Of a stretch of DNA of 64,000 nucleotides, positions 10,897 through 23,237 are shown piece after piece. Each line of letters opens with the position of its first letter. Position 1 is the stretch's first letter. A program made the position numbers and the translations under genes. Source of the DNA: Echinostoma caproni (lineage: Eukaryota; Platyhelminthes; Trematoda; Plagiorchiida; Echinostomatidae); assembly GCA_900618425.1 (NCBI GenBank), contig UZAN01040062.1, positions 25,237 to 89,236 on the forward strand. The letters run 5' to 3'. The notes beneath the pieces were generated by a model. The model was not told the DNA's origin. It ran no database searches and saw nothing but the letters and a program-made list of their open reading frames with translations.

Positions 10897-13800
10897 CAAC
10901 CGATGGAATTCACCTTCAGAAAATTTTTGTCTGCGGTTATCTCGAAGTTTGTGAAAGAGTTCATACCAGACCAAGAGGTGTGATTCATAATTATAGTTAG
11001 TGTAGGAAATGAGACGCATTGAATTTAAACTTAAATCAGACTGAGTGGAAATTTCCGGTTAAAAAACTGGTACGGGGTGGAAAAGAAATAAGTTTGGTAA
11101 AACAATATCCTCGGTATACGTTGCAAAACCTGGGAGAATACAGAAGGAAGATCACAAATGTTTGTGAAAGATGGGAACAGAATGGCTCCTCGAATATCTC
11201 TGGTTTTATGGTCTGAAAGAAATATTCCCAAATCTTGTAGTTTATGATACTTGAGCCAAATAGTTGGATAACCAAGCTAATAAGTGTTTGGGGTATTCAA
11301 AACATGAGCTTTTTCTAAAAGTCGTCAGTTGAATGAAGTCCAACATATAATTAACAGATGCATTCATAAACTGAATGGTAAAAATCTGAGGGTGAAGACA
11401 GCGTCCTAAGTGGATCTACTTTGTCCAGCGTGAGAACTGCAATGAATAAGAGGGGGATATGTTTAAGCTGATTTGAGCATTTAGGATATTTTTTCCAGTT
11501 AACTGTAGGGCATATACGCACTTGGTGCAGAAAAAGGGTACAGAATGATCAGCAGTAGGAACCTGAACCTTTAACGTTTTACGACAAGGGGTTGGGTAAT
11601 TTGTGATCATTCTGTATCGCATTGAGAGTGACAGAGAGCGGTTACGATGGAAGAGGAAAAGTACTAGTAGCTCTCAAGACCCCATCGATGCCAATTTAAT
11701 AACACAGAGTGGTAATTAAACCTATAACTGAATTAAAGTATGATACATGATCAGACTGTGTATACGAAGGAGTGGCTGATATAACTCGGGGAAAATAGGG
11801 AAAATTTAAGATGAGATTGCAATCGCTGTTATTCACTATCGTTCAAACAGTACCGATAAATAATGCTGAACTTGGTTTATCACGCAAAAGTTGATATATT
11901 AAGACCGCTCTCATCAATTTCTCTTTTCTGTCATTAAACTCTATCTATTTTGATTCAAACGGAAGTTTTGTACAGATTAGTGTTCGCATGAATTTGCCAT
12001 AGAAGGATGCAAGTTAAATCCCATATCTGGGGAAACGATGCCCGAAGATGAGCGCCTTCAACTGATCACCAGTCATTCTGGTCGATGACGTGGAACTAAG
12101 AATAGTTTGCCAGCCTGTGCGCTAGAGTTTTCAGGGTCAAACTTGATGGCGAAAATTGTATAAGCCACACAAGTCACAGAAAGATAAGAATACGTCCTTT
12201 GAAACTTGGCACAAACGGTGTAATCCCGTTTATAATTGTGACTAATTAAGCACACACGCAAACGCACGCGATATCTGACTCCCCGTCAGTCAGGTATGTG
12301 ACAGTTCCTAATCAGGGAGTATAGATTACTTCTATTTCGGTTCGAAGACAGACCATCCAACTAAACATATACGATATTATATAGTAACTTTCTATACTTG
12401 TATCCCTGTTTTAAGAAGAGATATTTGTTGATGTAAAGATGTTAGCGGAGACTAAGAAATTCAATTGCAAACATTTAACTTGGGGAAGCATACGGCGCGG
12501 ACAGGGATCTATTTTCGGTGCTTTGCTTCGTAAATTGTTGCCATCACGTTTTCATCGAAACACGCTACAACCAACTGATTGTCTTATCAATAAGCCTAAC
12601 AATGGTCGAATTCAACAATCGTGATTGTAAAGTTCAATCGCTCACTTGATGCAGTACATTCACAGCCCACCCCCGCCTCGCTCCCTGTAAAGATAATGTT
12701 CAAACCGATTGCGCGAGACATTTTCCAAACTTGGCTTGGTTGTCTACAGGGATAGATGAACTCATCACTATTCTTCCCTAATTAAATCAATCAAGTTCGT
12801 CCCTGTAAATGAGATTCTACACGGGATAGAACACTATAACTATGTTAAAAAATTAGAAGATGAACTTGTGGTTTCAATAAGAGTCTGGTGAGTGAAAGAA
12901 ATTGGAACTTTTATCGAAACTTGCTCTGATCTAGTACTACCGCTGTTTAAACAGGTTTGCTCCATTTGGTCATGTTCAGCTTGTTTCGCCCTATCAGATC
13001 TGGCACTCAACATCTACTTGTACTGATCATTTGAGAAATGAAAACAATACAACCATTTATTTAGCCCATCGGATTTTGTTCTCAATAGTGATCTGCGTGA
13101 ATTCGCAACTAGAGTGGTTCCACCCCGCTTATGTGCGTGGGGAGGGAGATTTCTCACTCGTACGCACAGATAGTGATCCTAGCGATATCGGACAAAACAT
13201 GAATTCAGANNNGATCACGAAAAAGGTCTATTTTAATACTCATAACGCCAGTTCTAGGCGTACATGTTTCAGTGATAAAATTCGCAAACCAATCAAATGG
13301 TATCTATACCTTTTTAACTACAAGTGAATCCGCAGAAACTTCAAGTTAATCCAACCAATCGCATTCTGCCAGGAACCCAACAAAGCAATTGGTTCTTCTG
13401 TCATTACACGTCATCGATTGGACCGGGTATACACAAACCTCATTCCGTCAGGGTGACCGAGTTCTCCATAGATAAACAAAAGTACTTTTTGAGTGAGTTA
13501 TTGAGCGAGGAAGAACGTTTCAGTGGGGTGAGATTTGACCGTTCATCTCCTCCCCCCCCCCTTGACCGTTGATCGTATGAACTTTAGATGAGAATGACCA
13601 AACCCAGTGATAAGTGGCCTCGGTTGACCGAGCAAGGAAGTGAATCACATCAAAATAGATCGACAAATCGGTTACCGTGATCAGGTGTGAATATAGGATT
13701 GAATCATTGCACGAGTGTGTTCAGTCTGTGTCCTAGTCTACGCCTAGTGAATAAATTCTATTAAGGCACATGTCCCCTCGAATTACGCCAATTCCTTTGA

Positions 13801-14149
13801 GCCAAACGAAGTTGTTTACATATTTCTAGCATTGAAAGGCGCACTGCCAAGATACTTAACAATGTTACAAGAATACAATGAAAGAGTTAACAGTATTGCA
13901 CTTGCCTGACTCCAGGTAAATCGTTGTGTACACCTACTCCAGTCTATATGAATTCCCTGTCTTTTCTTTGACTCTATTCTCAACATTCCAATCTTCTTTC
14001 GGCTATTGTATCCAATTGGGCAGCAACCAACACCGGAGCAATAAAATGCATGTTAATGGTTGCAAAAACTGAAACTGAAATAACTACTTGCCGATGTGTA
14101 AATTTGTCACTCAATAGACCGTATTTAGCCAGTTAACTTACCACTGCAT

Positions 14150-14997
14150 ACTATCTTGTTTGATAACCGGTGTTCTAATGAATGACAAATGTCTTTGTTG
14201 AGGATGATACACTTTAACCAATCTGAGTTGTGCCGATACCTGGTGTGTACCTCTGAGTTGAGAGATCAAGACAGGATTGTACAATGGAGCCAACTGTTTC
14301 TCACGTAAGAGAAATTCACTGATCAATATTAATTCAACCGTGAGTCGAATACTATGCTTACCTGGTTTGCCAAAAATCCACAAAGCTCAGGTTCCCCTTC
14401 GTCTCATCCTGTCGCTGACAAATTCGTTATACCATGCTGTCGCTCAGTGGTTTGCTGAAATCCTCGAACCCGAAGGAAAATGACTATCGGTGTATACTTT
14501 TCAGGATGTTCAAGTTTATTGAAGCAACTGGAAATATGAACTTATGAGGTAAGGTAAACATGTTCTTGGATATCACACCACTCTTCCCAAATTTGTTATT
14601 AAAGGAAACAGTCTAGTTCCTTATAAAACATCCCAATGATAACGACATTAATCTGGGGATACCGACAGATGAGTTGCGCGAACTCTTAATTCGGTGTATA
14701 TACAACTTTAAGCTTCTTTTCGACGGGACGATCTAACCACAAAAGGACGGATTAGCAATGGAGTCAGACATTTTCATAGTGATACCGGAGAACAGTCAAT
14801 TGAAAGGCACCAGTTATGGTTTTCATGAAAATTGTTGGTTTGTAGACGAAATATTTTGCATAGCTGATTAGAACCCCGAACTGAATCAAATGCAAGAGAA
14901 GTTCAAATTCGCACATAAGGCCATTAAATGTACAAAGGAGGTAGAAGCAGGCGATCGGATAGCATTTCCAAATGTAATCCTCATTAGGAGACTTGAT

Positions 14998-15034
<37 letters not shown>

Positions 15035-15700
15035 TATGTGTACCGTAAGAAAACATGGATGGTCAATACTCGAATTTTCACAGTTATATGCCGAACAGGA
15101 AGCTGATAAAAAGTTTGGTATTTAGAGCTTAGAGAATCTGCTCTCAAGAAGTATTTGAAGATGAACTCATGTTTATTTCCAGCGTGCCCAAAAACGATGG
15201 TTAACCCTACCGTTGCATTCAACAAACTATGATGGAACAGGTACCAAAAGTACACACTGAAAAGGGTGTAAAAGGACGTGTTTGTTGGTTTTCTGTTTAA
15301 GGGAGAAGTTGCCACCGAAACCATCAGAAGACGACTGAATGGGGCAGTAAAAGCCACATTCAGTGCCGCGCACCTACGTTACTTTTCCAAAACTTCGCCA
15401 CTGATAACCAAACAGAATAAATTTGAACTACCGATGTTGACCGCTCTAATGTTTGTCTCCTCGTTCAGATGCATTCGCGACGCACTATGACGGACGTAGC
15501 TATCCACATGATAGAACGTTATCCGCGCTGGCCGCGGTAAGGTAGTTCCGGATTTATCATGAGTGTTATTCTTACCCCTGTGGTTGTAACTAACCATCGA
15601 GTGAAGCATTCCACATTATTTATTACATTCCCCCTAATTGGTCTAAATATATGTGTATGCGTGCATTGGCCGTAGGCGAAGCTATAACGTAGTTACCTAT
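14150..15700 (+). mobile_element. Penelope-like element, most complete copy (RT plus GIY-YIG), pseudogenised
   Basis: Successive frame fragments follow the order of a Penelope ORF. An RT fingers block GLPKIHKAQVPLRLILSLTN lies at about 14355-14430. A degenerate palm follows, then the catalytic box WFVDEIFCIAD (FVDE at 14839-14850 in place of xxDD). KEVEAGDRIAF and a VYRKKTW block interrupted by a TA microsatellite come next. The linker FKGEVATETIRRRLNGAVKA (15291-15350) leads into SSFRCIRDALYDGRS, a ruined GIY-YIG region homologous to 6905-7200. Many frameshifts and stops mean it cannot be active. It is antisense to the host gene. Confidence 0.85.
15001..15030. repeat. (TA)15 microsatellite inside Penelope remnant
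   Basis: A perfect TA run interrupts the former Penelope reading frame between LDG and YRKKTW. Confidence 0.95.
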
Positions 15701-17773
15701 GGTAATGAAATGCCAACACTCAAACAGCATAGGATTCATACCCTCTCCTCTTGTGCGGTCTGACACTCAAACAATTGATCGGGTTTATTCATTGATAGGT
15801 CGGATAGTTTAACTGCAACAATGGACATAACGCCTACCTAGCTAACCCGAGTGAGAACCCACACCTTGTTCACAGCCGTACCGAATGTCCACTATCTGCT
15901 GGCAGCTAGCGCATTTCGCTGTCCTCATTTCACCGTGTTTCACCCAGCAGAGGTGGTATTCGGATATCCTCTTTGACAGCTGCTCGTAATTTGGCTGCTA
16001 TCGCTCGCTCCATGGGAACAAATGGACTACACAAGATTCGCGTATGCGGTTTAGGAGGAGAGATTATATTTGAGACGTAGTGGAATTCATACGCAGCTCA
16101 GCATAATGCTTGCGCTTGCTTGCCAGAACGAGCCCATATATATAATGCGCATTTTTTAAAACAATGAGCACAAATTAAAAAGACCAACAAGATTGATTTT
16201 TAAATCACTGCATCATCAATGCACAATAGTAATAGTAATAATCATTATTAGTCCATGTAACCAGTATCTCTCCTTGGGATTGGTGACATAATTCCCGGCA
16301 CTAAAAGTTGGGAATCCTTGATTCACAATGTCTGAATGAGTTTGAACAACTTGTGAACTTGGTATCAGACATTCGTCTTTTACAATGAGATGAAACCTGC
16401 TTGTATAAACTGTCGCAGGATATTAGGGAAACGTCATTACAATCACTGATATTTTAAAATCACCTCACAGTCTTAAATTCGCCGTCACATCCGACTGAAA
16501 TCGCAGTTTTGGCACTTCCAGTATGTGTTATTCTCCACATGCAACATGAGTATTGCTCTGGCCAAGATAAATTTAACGCCACCTTCCATGCTTAATCCTT
16601 GAATTTACAATCTGACCTAGTGAAAGTACGTTTCATTTGACTTCAAGTGTGCTGCCTTAAATAAACAGTGTTCGATCGAGATTCATCGAACATTTTATTC
16701 ATGAGTCTGCCTACAATCGGTCTTGTGAATTTTGAAGTAATATTTCAGAAGTTACAAATCCACGTACTAATAAGCGGCCTGGATTTTACTCTATACGCAT
16801 TTAGCGTTATCCCATGAAATGTATAACACTTTTGTCTGAAGTTCTCTACCATGATTCCTGTCTGAGTGATAGCTTAATTACACCGCATTGCGTGTAGGGC
16901 TTCGGTTCGACAATTTCGTAATAGCCAATTAGAATGAATCAGTTCTGCTTGCCACGACTGCTCAGACGTTTCACACAGGAATAATTTTAATGAGGGAAAT
17001 ACTGTTCACCGATCGAGTTTCTCCGCATATGATCGTCGATAGGGCATCAATTTGAATCTATATAGTGAAAATGGATAAACTAATCGTCAAATTAGTGGAC
17101 ATATGTTTCGTCTTTAAATAAATGCTCAAATTTTCACACGACTAGAAAAAGATACACTATAGGGTAACAATATGAATTCACCTAGATCGAATAATCTCAG
17201 TGAAATTCACACATATACTGATATTCAAGGCTTAGCAACAAAACAATAACACGCATGTGTGAGGCCATTGTTTAGCATAATACGTCAGTTAAGCAAATCA
17301 CACAACGAGCGAGGGATGAGGTCAGATCAACAAATACAACTAACCGCGATGAATAAACATGATAATGGGGCATCAGTATTAGGACAAGATTGGCCACAAA
17401 AATCGGTTTGTTTGACATAAACTGTTTGGGAAAGAGCAAAACAGAAATAGATAATGAATGTGTGTGTGTTGTGTGCTCATAGTTCTGACGACGAGATTTG
17501 CTGATTCCACAACCTAATGAGTGGAGCAAAACAACGCTTTCCTCCTCCTTCTCAATGCCAACTTCTTGGGTAAGGGTTCAGGTAGTATTTTGGCCTACCT
17601 GAAATCGTCGTCATGTTTCATACTTTTTGGAACTATTTAGCCAGTCGTACGCTCTTCATGACTATGACTATGACCAATCAGGTCAAAATCCAACTACCGA
17701 TGACCAATATCTTAAGCGCAAGTTAACAGTTCTTCAATCATACTTTTTTATAGCTAATTTCATCGTGTTTACA

Positions 17774-18022
17774 GCAAATGAATCGTGAACTGAAAAACTA
17801 GGAAGCAGTGGACGGCTGGTACAACCTGGTCTAGTCTATTCAGCAATGTGAATCTATCGACCCAACGGGGGATCCAACCCGGGTTCGAAAGTTTTCATGA
17901 CCCCAGGGACTGGTGCTGAGATGCCTAAGGTGCGAGGCTTGCATTTTCTCACAAAGATTGGTTGTGCTATATCGTGCATAAACAAAACGTAAAGTGGTCT
18001 GATCATCTGCTCGGTAACCGAG
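17774..18022 (-). mobile_element. SINE copy (minus), running into assembly gap
   Basis: On the minus strand the order is: head GGTTACCGAGCAGATGATCAG, a middle block with ATATAGCACAACC and GGCATCTCAGCACCAG, a B-box GGGTTGGATCC, GTCGATAGATT, a ruined hammerhead (CTGAATA where CTGATGA is expected, GTTGTAC where GAAAC is expected), and the tail TTTTTCAGTTCACGATTCATTTGC. It is the longer variant of the family, with about 100 extra bases between head and B-box. The 5' end abuts the gap. Confidence 0.7.
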
Positions 18023-18478
18023 NNNNNNNNNNNNNNNNNNNNNNNNNNNNNNNNNNNNNNNNNNNNNNNNNNNNNNNNNNNNNNNNNNNNNNNNNNNNNN
18101 NNNNNNNNNNNNNNNNNNNNNNNNNNNNNNNNNNNNNNNNNNNNNNNNNNNNNNNNNNNNNNNNNNNNNNNNNNNNNNNNNNNNNNNNNNNNNNNNNNNN
18201 NNNNNNNNNNNNNNNNNNNNNNNNNNNNNNNNNNNNNNNNNNNNNNNNNNNNNNNNNNNNNNNNNNNNNNNNNNNNNNNNNNNNNNNNNNNNNNNNNNNN
18301 NNNNNNNNNNNNNNNNNNNNNNNNNNNNNNNNNNNNNNNNNNNNNNNNNNNNNNNNNNNNNNNNNNNNNNNNNNNNNNNNNNNNNNNNNNNNNNNNNNNN
18401 NNNNNNNNNNNNNNNNNNNNNNNNNNNNNNNNNNNNNNNNNNNNNNNNNNNNNNNNNNNNNNNNNNNNNNNNNNNNNN
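18023..18478. other. Assembly gap (456 N) flanked by a 26-base exact duplication
   Basis: Bases 17997-18022 and 18479-18504 are identical (beginning GTCTGATCATCTGC). The gap falls at the centre of a head-to-head SINE pair. Confidence 0.95.
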
Positions 18479-18649
18479 GTCTGATCATCTGCTCGGTAAC
18501 CGAGTAGATCGTACGCTTGCCTTCCACCTGTGGGAGCCCGAGCTCGATGGATTTGCACTGCTGACGAGACCCGAGCACATCGAAAAAACTATCAACTACT
18601 CCCTTGCTTTTCAGTTCCCAGCTAATCTGCTCTATACACGACGAAATCC
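18479..18649 (+). mobile_element. SINE copy (plus) with mutated hammerhead
   Basis: The head GGTAACCGAGTAGATCGTACGC is followed by CTCGATGGATTTGCACTG, CTGACGA, a poor stem II and CGAAAA, then a tail fragment TGCTTTTCAGTTC and TATACACGACGAA as in the 40.5 kb copy. Stem I 5' strand is preserved but its partner after the cleavage site is not. It is probably inactive. Confidence 0.65.
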
Positions 18650-18853
18650 ACTATCAAATATAATCACAGCCATTACTGTCATCTAATCCTTCCTTTGTTT
18701 AAACTCACGCAATCACTCTGACTCCGAAATGTGTAAATTTGCCTTGAATTTCAGAGTAAAGATTTACAATCTATCCTAATCAATGAGCGTAATTCATTGC
18801 TCGTTTTAACCGAAACGTTAATAGTCCTTTTTCTCCATCGTTACGCTCATTAT

Positions 18854-18895
18854 TGTGTGTATGTGTGTGTGTGTGTGTGTGTGTGCGTGTGCGTG
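18854..18895. repeat. GT microsatellite
   Basis: An almost uninterrupted TG run with single A and C interruptions. Confidence 0.95.
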
Positions 18896-19701
18896 ATTCC
18901 ACATTGTAGACACACCATTGCCGTATTACAAGTAATTGCGAGATCGAGGAAATGATGCGACGTAATGTAACGAAATCCATCCCACTTCACACCCTCAGTA
19001 GTGTCTATCTGATAGTCAGGGGCTCGAACAAATTACTTTGTTGTAACAATCTGCATCACACGAGGCCAGTTTATTTATCATCAGTCCGATTTGTGAATCG
19101 TTTTTATGCCTCCGAGCACTGAGACAGATAGTTAGAGTTCAATCACGCTTTGATGTACCATTTTGAATGAATAGGAATTCGAACTAAGCAGGTTCTTACA
19201 TGATCCACAGTATCATGCATTCTCGTTAAATGTTCCTATTCTCTGGAGATGAGGTGAGAAATTGGCCACCATCGAAAATTACGAAACGCTGTTAGGAATC
19301 GGAGGGGAATACAATGTTTAGCTCCGTCGTTCCGTTCCCATAAGCATAGAGATCAAAGAAACTGTTGATGATCAATTAACGCGAATGACTTAAGCTCTCT
19401 GATGGCCGACCGGCTGCATACGTACGTCTCTCACCCCCTGATAAAATTATGGTTGTCCCGTCGGTCAGATTGATTTTATTTCAGAAATTGGTAAACATTA
19501 AATAATACAAGCAGTTCGCAAATCTACTTTTCATCCAAGTTCGAGAATCTCGATTATTATTTGGTTCGACAAAAATGTATTTCTCTTTGTCACCGAGTGG
19601 GATTAACCAAATACTCTTCTAACTTGTGCATAAGTGATGTGTATGTTTGCATTCGATTTGGACACCCATCTATCCACCCATTAAAATGTACTCTAACTCA
19701 C

Positions 19702-19996
19702 TCCCCAAGTGATGTGTTTCCGCTTCCGTTGTGTAAGCACTGGTAAAGTTGATCACTTCCACGGGGTAGGTTGAATGAACATCGGCCAGGGACAGATTGA
19801 ACTGGCTGCTTCGTTTGACTAGATTGTGACCGAATGCAGCCCACAGCGAGTGGGACTCATTCGCCACAGTCTCAGCCTCATGCGGTGGTTCGTCACTGAT
19901 CTCATCCACAATGGTCTTCAACCACTGGCACAAATTGGCCACCGCCAAATGACACAGAAGGAATCGCAGGGCAAATTTTTGTACATTGAACACTAT
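19702..19996 (-). CDS. OTOP: Otopetrin proton channel, exon 10 (TM5 and following loop)
   Basis: The acceptor is CACACCATTCAG|ATAGTG (phase 0) and the donor GGGGA|GTGAGT (phase 1). It encodes residues 569-667. TM5 is FALRFLLCHLAVANLCQWLK (about 576-595), matching the family pattern of RF...H....NL..W at this place, followed by TIVDEISDE as in other otopetrins. The loop of about 70 residues carries three potential N-glycosylation sites (NES, NLS, NFT), consistent with an exposed loop. Splicing to the next exon yields HHLGSCRSTAK..., so the exon boundary falls just before the TM6 lead-in. The open frame continues past both splice sites, but similarity ends at them. Confidence 0.93.
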
Positions 19997-21170
19997 CTGA
20001 ATGGTGTGGGTGAGGGCAAGAGAGAAAAGTTTTGGAGAGGGGTTCACCTTGCCGATGGATGGGATATATAAATTTAAATAATGTCCTTTTTTGTAAGTAG
20101 TAACCGGTTGGGCCGATAGATTTGTACTACTGATAAACACAACTCAGGATTAGCCAGCTGTACGTTGCTTCCAAACTTTTCAATCCATGCATTATTTACT
20201 GTGTACAGGAAGAAGTTACCATGTAATCAATTCGAATTCTTTATTACTCTCATACTTTGTGATGACGGATGAACAGTGACCATCACTCAAAGTTACAATC
20301 CGCTTCCAATTCTCTCGGAGTGCGAGGTTGGGGGAAGATACAAACCGAGCTTGGGATCGACTCCAAAAACACTTAAGAACAGGATGATATGAAACACAGA
20401 GATGGTCACTCCACAGTTCTGAAATCAAACCGAAGAACCATGCAGGAAAACCTGGAGATGGCAATCCGGCTACTGATGAAACATCTGCAAGCATGGAGCC
20501 TCACTCAATAAAGCGGCAAAAAGATGTCACTGAAACGAAGATTAGGCGATATCTATGGCTTACTCGGTACAATGTTTGTATATTCTATTCAATGAACAAA
20601 ATACTTAGGATCATCCATAACGAGAGCTTTCTAACCCACACTTTTAATCGGTTTGATCCTATGTTAGGATAAATTGTCTTCTTGGAGGAATCAAAGATGA
20701 TTCTTTAGAGACTGATAAAAACAAAGTATCCCTGTTACTATTCGGTCTGTTCCTTCGGGGATGCACCACAATCGCTTGCACAGCCAAGTACTATTTGTTG
20801 GAAATGATGGTTCTGGTTTTGTTCGGTACACGGCAAAAGTCACCGTATGAAAAAATTGAATCCCCTTTTACTCTCATGTGCTTCCTTTTCTATCTATAGA
20901 ATGTCTACAGGTACGGTAAATTCTCAGGAAAGAGGCTACAATGGCTTAGGGGAAGGCCGATAAAACCAATACACAAATGGTTAGGGGGACTTTGGTGTGG
21001 GGAATAGTATCCTACACCATTCGACCACCACTGCTCAAATATTTCCGTCAACCTCGATACACGATGGTAGAATTTATTAATTTGGCATTATTCTGATGGA
21101 CAAAACAACAAGAGTACATAAAACATGGGCGTGAGCTTTCTCCAGTGTTTCTCTTATCTATCTATCTATC

Positions 21171-21221
<51 letters not shown>

Positions 21222-21283
21222 TTGCCTATCTATTCGTTCAAATATAATCTCTTGTAATTTTGATTCACTCGCATCTGACTTAC
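19997..21283 (-). other. Otopetrin intron 9
   Basis: This phase 0 intron has donor CAG|GTAAGT at 21283. It contains the TATC microsatellite (21155-21234) and, at about 20930-21040 on the minus strand, a degenerate A-box-like segment (GTGGTGGTCGAATGGTG) recalling the SINE at 27370. Nothing else is recognisable. Confidence 0.6.
21155..21234. repeat. (TATC)n microsatellite
   Basis: About 20 tandem TATC/CTAT units with rare interruptions. Confidence 0.97.
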
Positions 21284-21450
21284 CTGATGATGCTTGAACA
21301 GGAAGTAGGTTTGCCAGAATACATAAACAAAATGCAGCACGTGGATGGGAATCCAAAGGGAACTGTGACATTGACCAGCTCCAGTAATATCCGCCTCCCA
21401 GGGCTCCGCAATTTTAAATCCATCAAAAATCATCACCCCAAATCCGAATC
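21284..21450 (-). CDS. OTOP: Otopetrin proton channel, exon 9 (end of TM3, TM4)
   Basis: The acceptor is GCGGCACAG|GATTCGG (phase 1) and the donor CATCAG|GTAAGT (phase 0). It encodes residues 513-568: GFGFGVMIFDGFKI completes TM3, a short acidic loop with one Cys follows, and TM4 reads IPIHVLHFVYVFWQTYFLF (about 545-564) then KHHQ. The Q.YFLF motif ending TM4 is characteristic of the family, as is the small-residue-rich TM3. The frame has no start codon and needs exon 8. Confidence 0.95.
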
Positions 21451-22759
21451 CTGTGCCGCAACCGGGAACAACACAGAGAGAAGAAAATGGTTACAGACAG
21501 AAATCCGCCCAAAAGATTGTCTTAAAATCTGAGTAAAGGCGATAGCTCGAAGCTGTTTGTGGTCAGTGAGCCCGCAATAAGTGTTATTCGTTCATCTCAC
21601 CTGGAATGGTGTGAATGCATTCGGTAGCTTTTGGTCTCCAGGCTGTTTCGAATTCATACGCTCTAAGATTGTTAAGGGGAAAACGTTTTAAAGTTCACGT
21701 AGCTTATTACGTATGAGACGCAATATAACGGTATTAATTGCGATTGTTTATTTATTTAATTCATTATCCGAATCTATAATTATTTACGAGAACTGAACTG
21801 TGTAGTCAAGGGATTGCAACTGATGAAAGAATTTCGGGACTGAAGCGGCGATGACAGGATTTGAACTCACGACATTGTGACTACCACCATAGCATTTTAT
21901 GAGACCAAGTTTCGGGAATAATATTATACGGAGATGTTTACGTGAAGTCTTCAGTTTGCATCGGCCTGATTTTTGTCTTCTTCGTTATGAATAAATTACC
22001 ACTTTAGGACTTCAGTTATACCAGACATTGATGATTGCACGGTGAGTATTAGGATATATTTCATCTGGAATGACGAGGAAGAGGCAATAAGAACTCGAAA
22101 TTTTACCTGGTAACCTGAAGCGTGAATCAGTGTTTACTGATCATTTTATTTTCCTGTCATGATTGGATTACTAATCCCCGAGAAGAATATTCCTCGTGAC
22201 ACGTACAATTTTCACTAGGATTTTGGGGTGAAGTATCCATTTGTGATCACTCAAAGCGAAGTGGAACCGATTCACAAATTTGCACGGTTGCTCGACTTGT
22301 TGCTGCACGTACGACAAGCGTATTAGCACTCTGCTCAGTGGTGGTACTGTTTCTGTGCATCAAAGAAGTGAACTGCTTTTTTGTGGCATACATTTCCTCA
22401 AGTGAGTCAGTGATCATATAAGGGAAACAGCGATTAATAGAACCATCCTACACTGACCATATTAATCTTTTTTAACTAAGCCAGGACAATTTAAGAAATT
22501 TTACACAATAAAACAGTGAAAATTTTATCAACGATCCAATCAAACTTTAATTCACTGATTCCATTCCATCGATTTTTATATACACAGAAATTGTTTTCAT
22601 TTGATACGAGATCTGCACATAAAAGGTCACCCAAATGAGAACTGGATACACGGGGAAGAGAAATTGCATGCAGACATTGATGTTTGTTGTTCCTGATGAA
22701 CTTAGTTTTCAAAACCAAATAACTAACAGTTTGCACTGAAAATATTTTCCGGGACTCAC
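21451..22759 (-). other. Otopetrin intron 8
   Basis: This phase 1 intron has donor GTTG|GTGAGT. At 21840-21900 (minus) there is a tRNA-like fragment with a B-box GAGTTCAAATCC, probably a SINE remnant. Nothing else is recognised. Confidence 0.6.
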
Positions 22760-23237
22760 CAACGGCTCCGAGTCTTAGATACAAGTTTACCCCCTCGGAA
22801 TCTCGAGACAAATATTTGCCCCGAGCTATTGGGTTTTCCGGATCATCACCGAATAGGAATTTGAATGGGACCATGGTATTGCGACGAACCGTACCGTATC
22901 GACGTACACGATTCACTGTGGACGACTCGCTCGGACTGGCCAGCTGAATCGAATCCGGAGTGAGCGGACAGTCGGTGATGGGTAAGGGACTGAGATCCAA
23001 CGGAGTCGGAATCACCACAGGGTTGATGGACGATGTGACCATGGTGGTTGGTGTCGTCACTGTTGCCACAACAGTGACCGGAACAGAGTTTGTATGAACC
23101 GCGTTGCAGCTTTCAACGCCGGGCTCCAATTCATCACAGTCCACATGCACCGTGTCGACCGGATTCGAGGACGAATCGTGATTTACAGTGCACAAACTAA
23201 ATTTGACTTTTTGTGACTGATTGTTGCCTCGGGGTAT
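22760..23237 (-). CDS. OTOP: Otopetrin proton channel, exon 8 (TM2-TM3 linker and start of TM3)
   Basis: The chosen acceptor is CTCTCCGAATTTCAG|ATACCC (phase 0); the donor is GTTG|GTGAGT (phase 1). It encodes residues 354-513, mostly a Ser/Thr/Val/Pro-rich low-complexity linker that is presumably cytoplasmic, then FLFGDDPENPIARGKYLSRD and GVNLYLRLGAVG, the conserved LYLR.GA entry into TM3. A second acceptor 30 bases upstream (CTTGTCAG|TTGAG) would be phase 1 and does not fit the preceding exon. No ATG lies upstream in frame before a stop, so this is an internal exon. The first in-frame Met (ACCATGG, in TMVTSS) would lose the first half of the linker. Confidence 0.88.

Larger units (their letters stand above)
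6638..19701 (-). other. Otopetrin intron 10 (13 kb)
   Basis: This intron joins phase 1 to phase 1 (GGGGA|GTGAGT donor at 19701, acceptor before 6637). It holds Penelope-like fragments (6905-7440, 14150-15700), a hairpin (7799-7902), two head-to-head SINE pairs, an assembly gap (18023-18478), TA-rich runs (8010-8036, 8642-8690), a C-run (13550-13561), an ambiguous NNN (13210-13212) and a GT microsatellite. I see nothing interpretable in about 7450-7790, 7910-10550, 10900-14150, 15700-17770 and 18900-19700. Confidence 0.8.

Noticed and set aside
17854..18578. Long frames of 181-234 codons across 18 kb, and 189-287 codons across 34 kb
   Set aside because: They consist almost entirely of N translated as X across assembly gaps.
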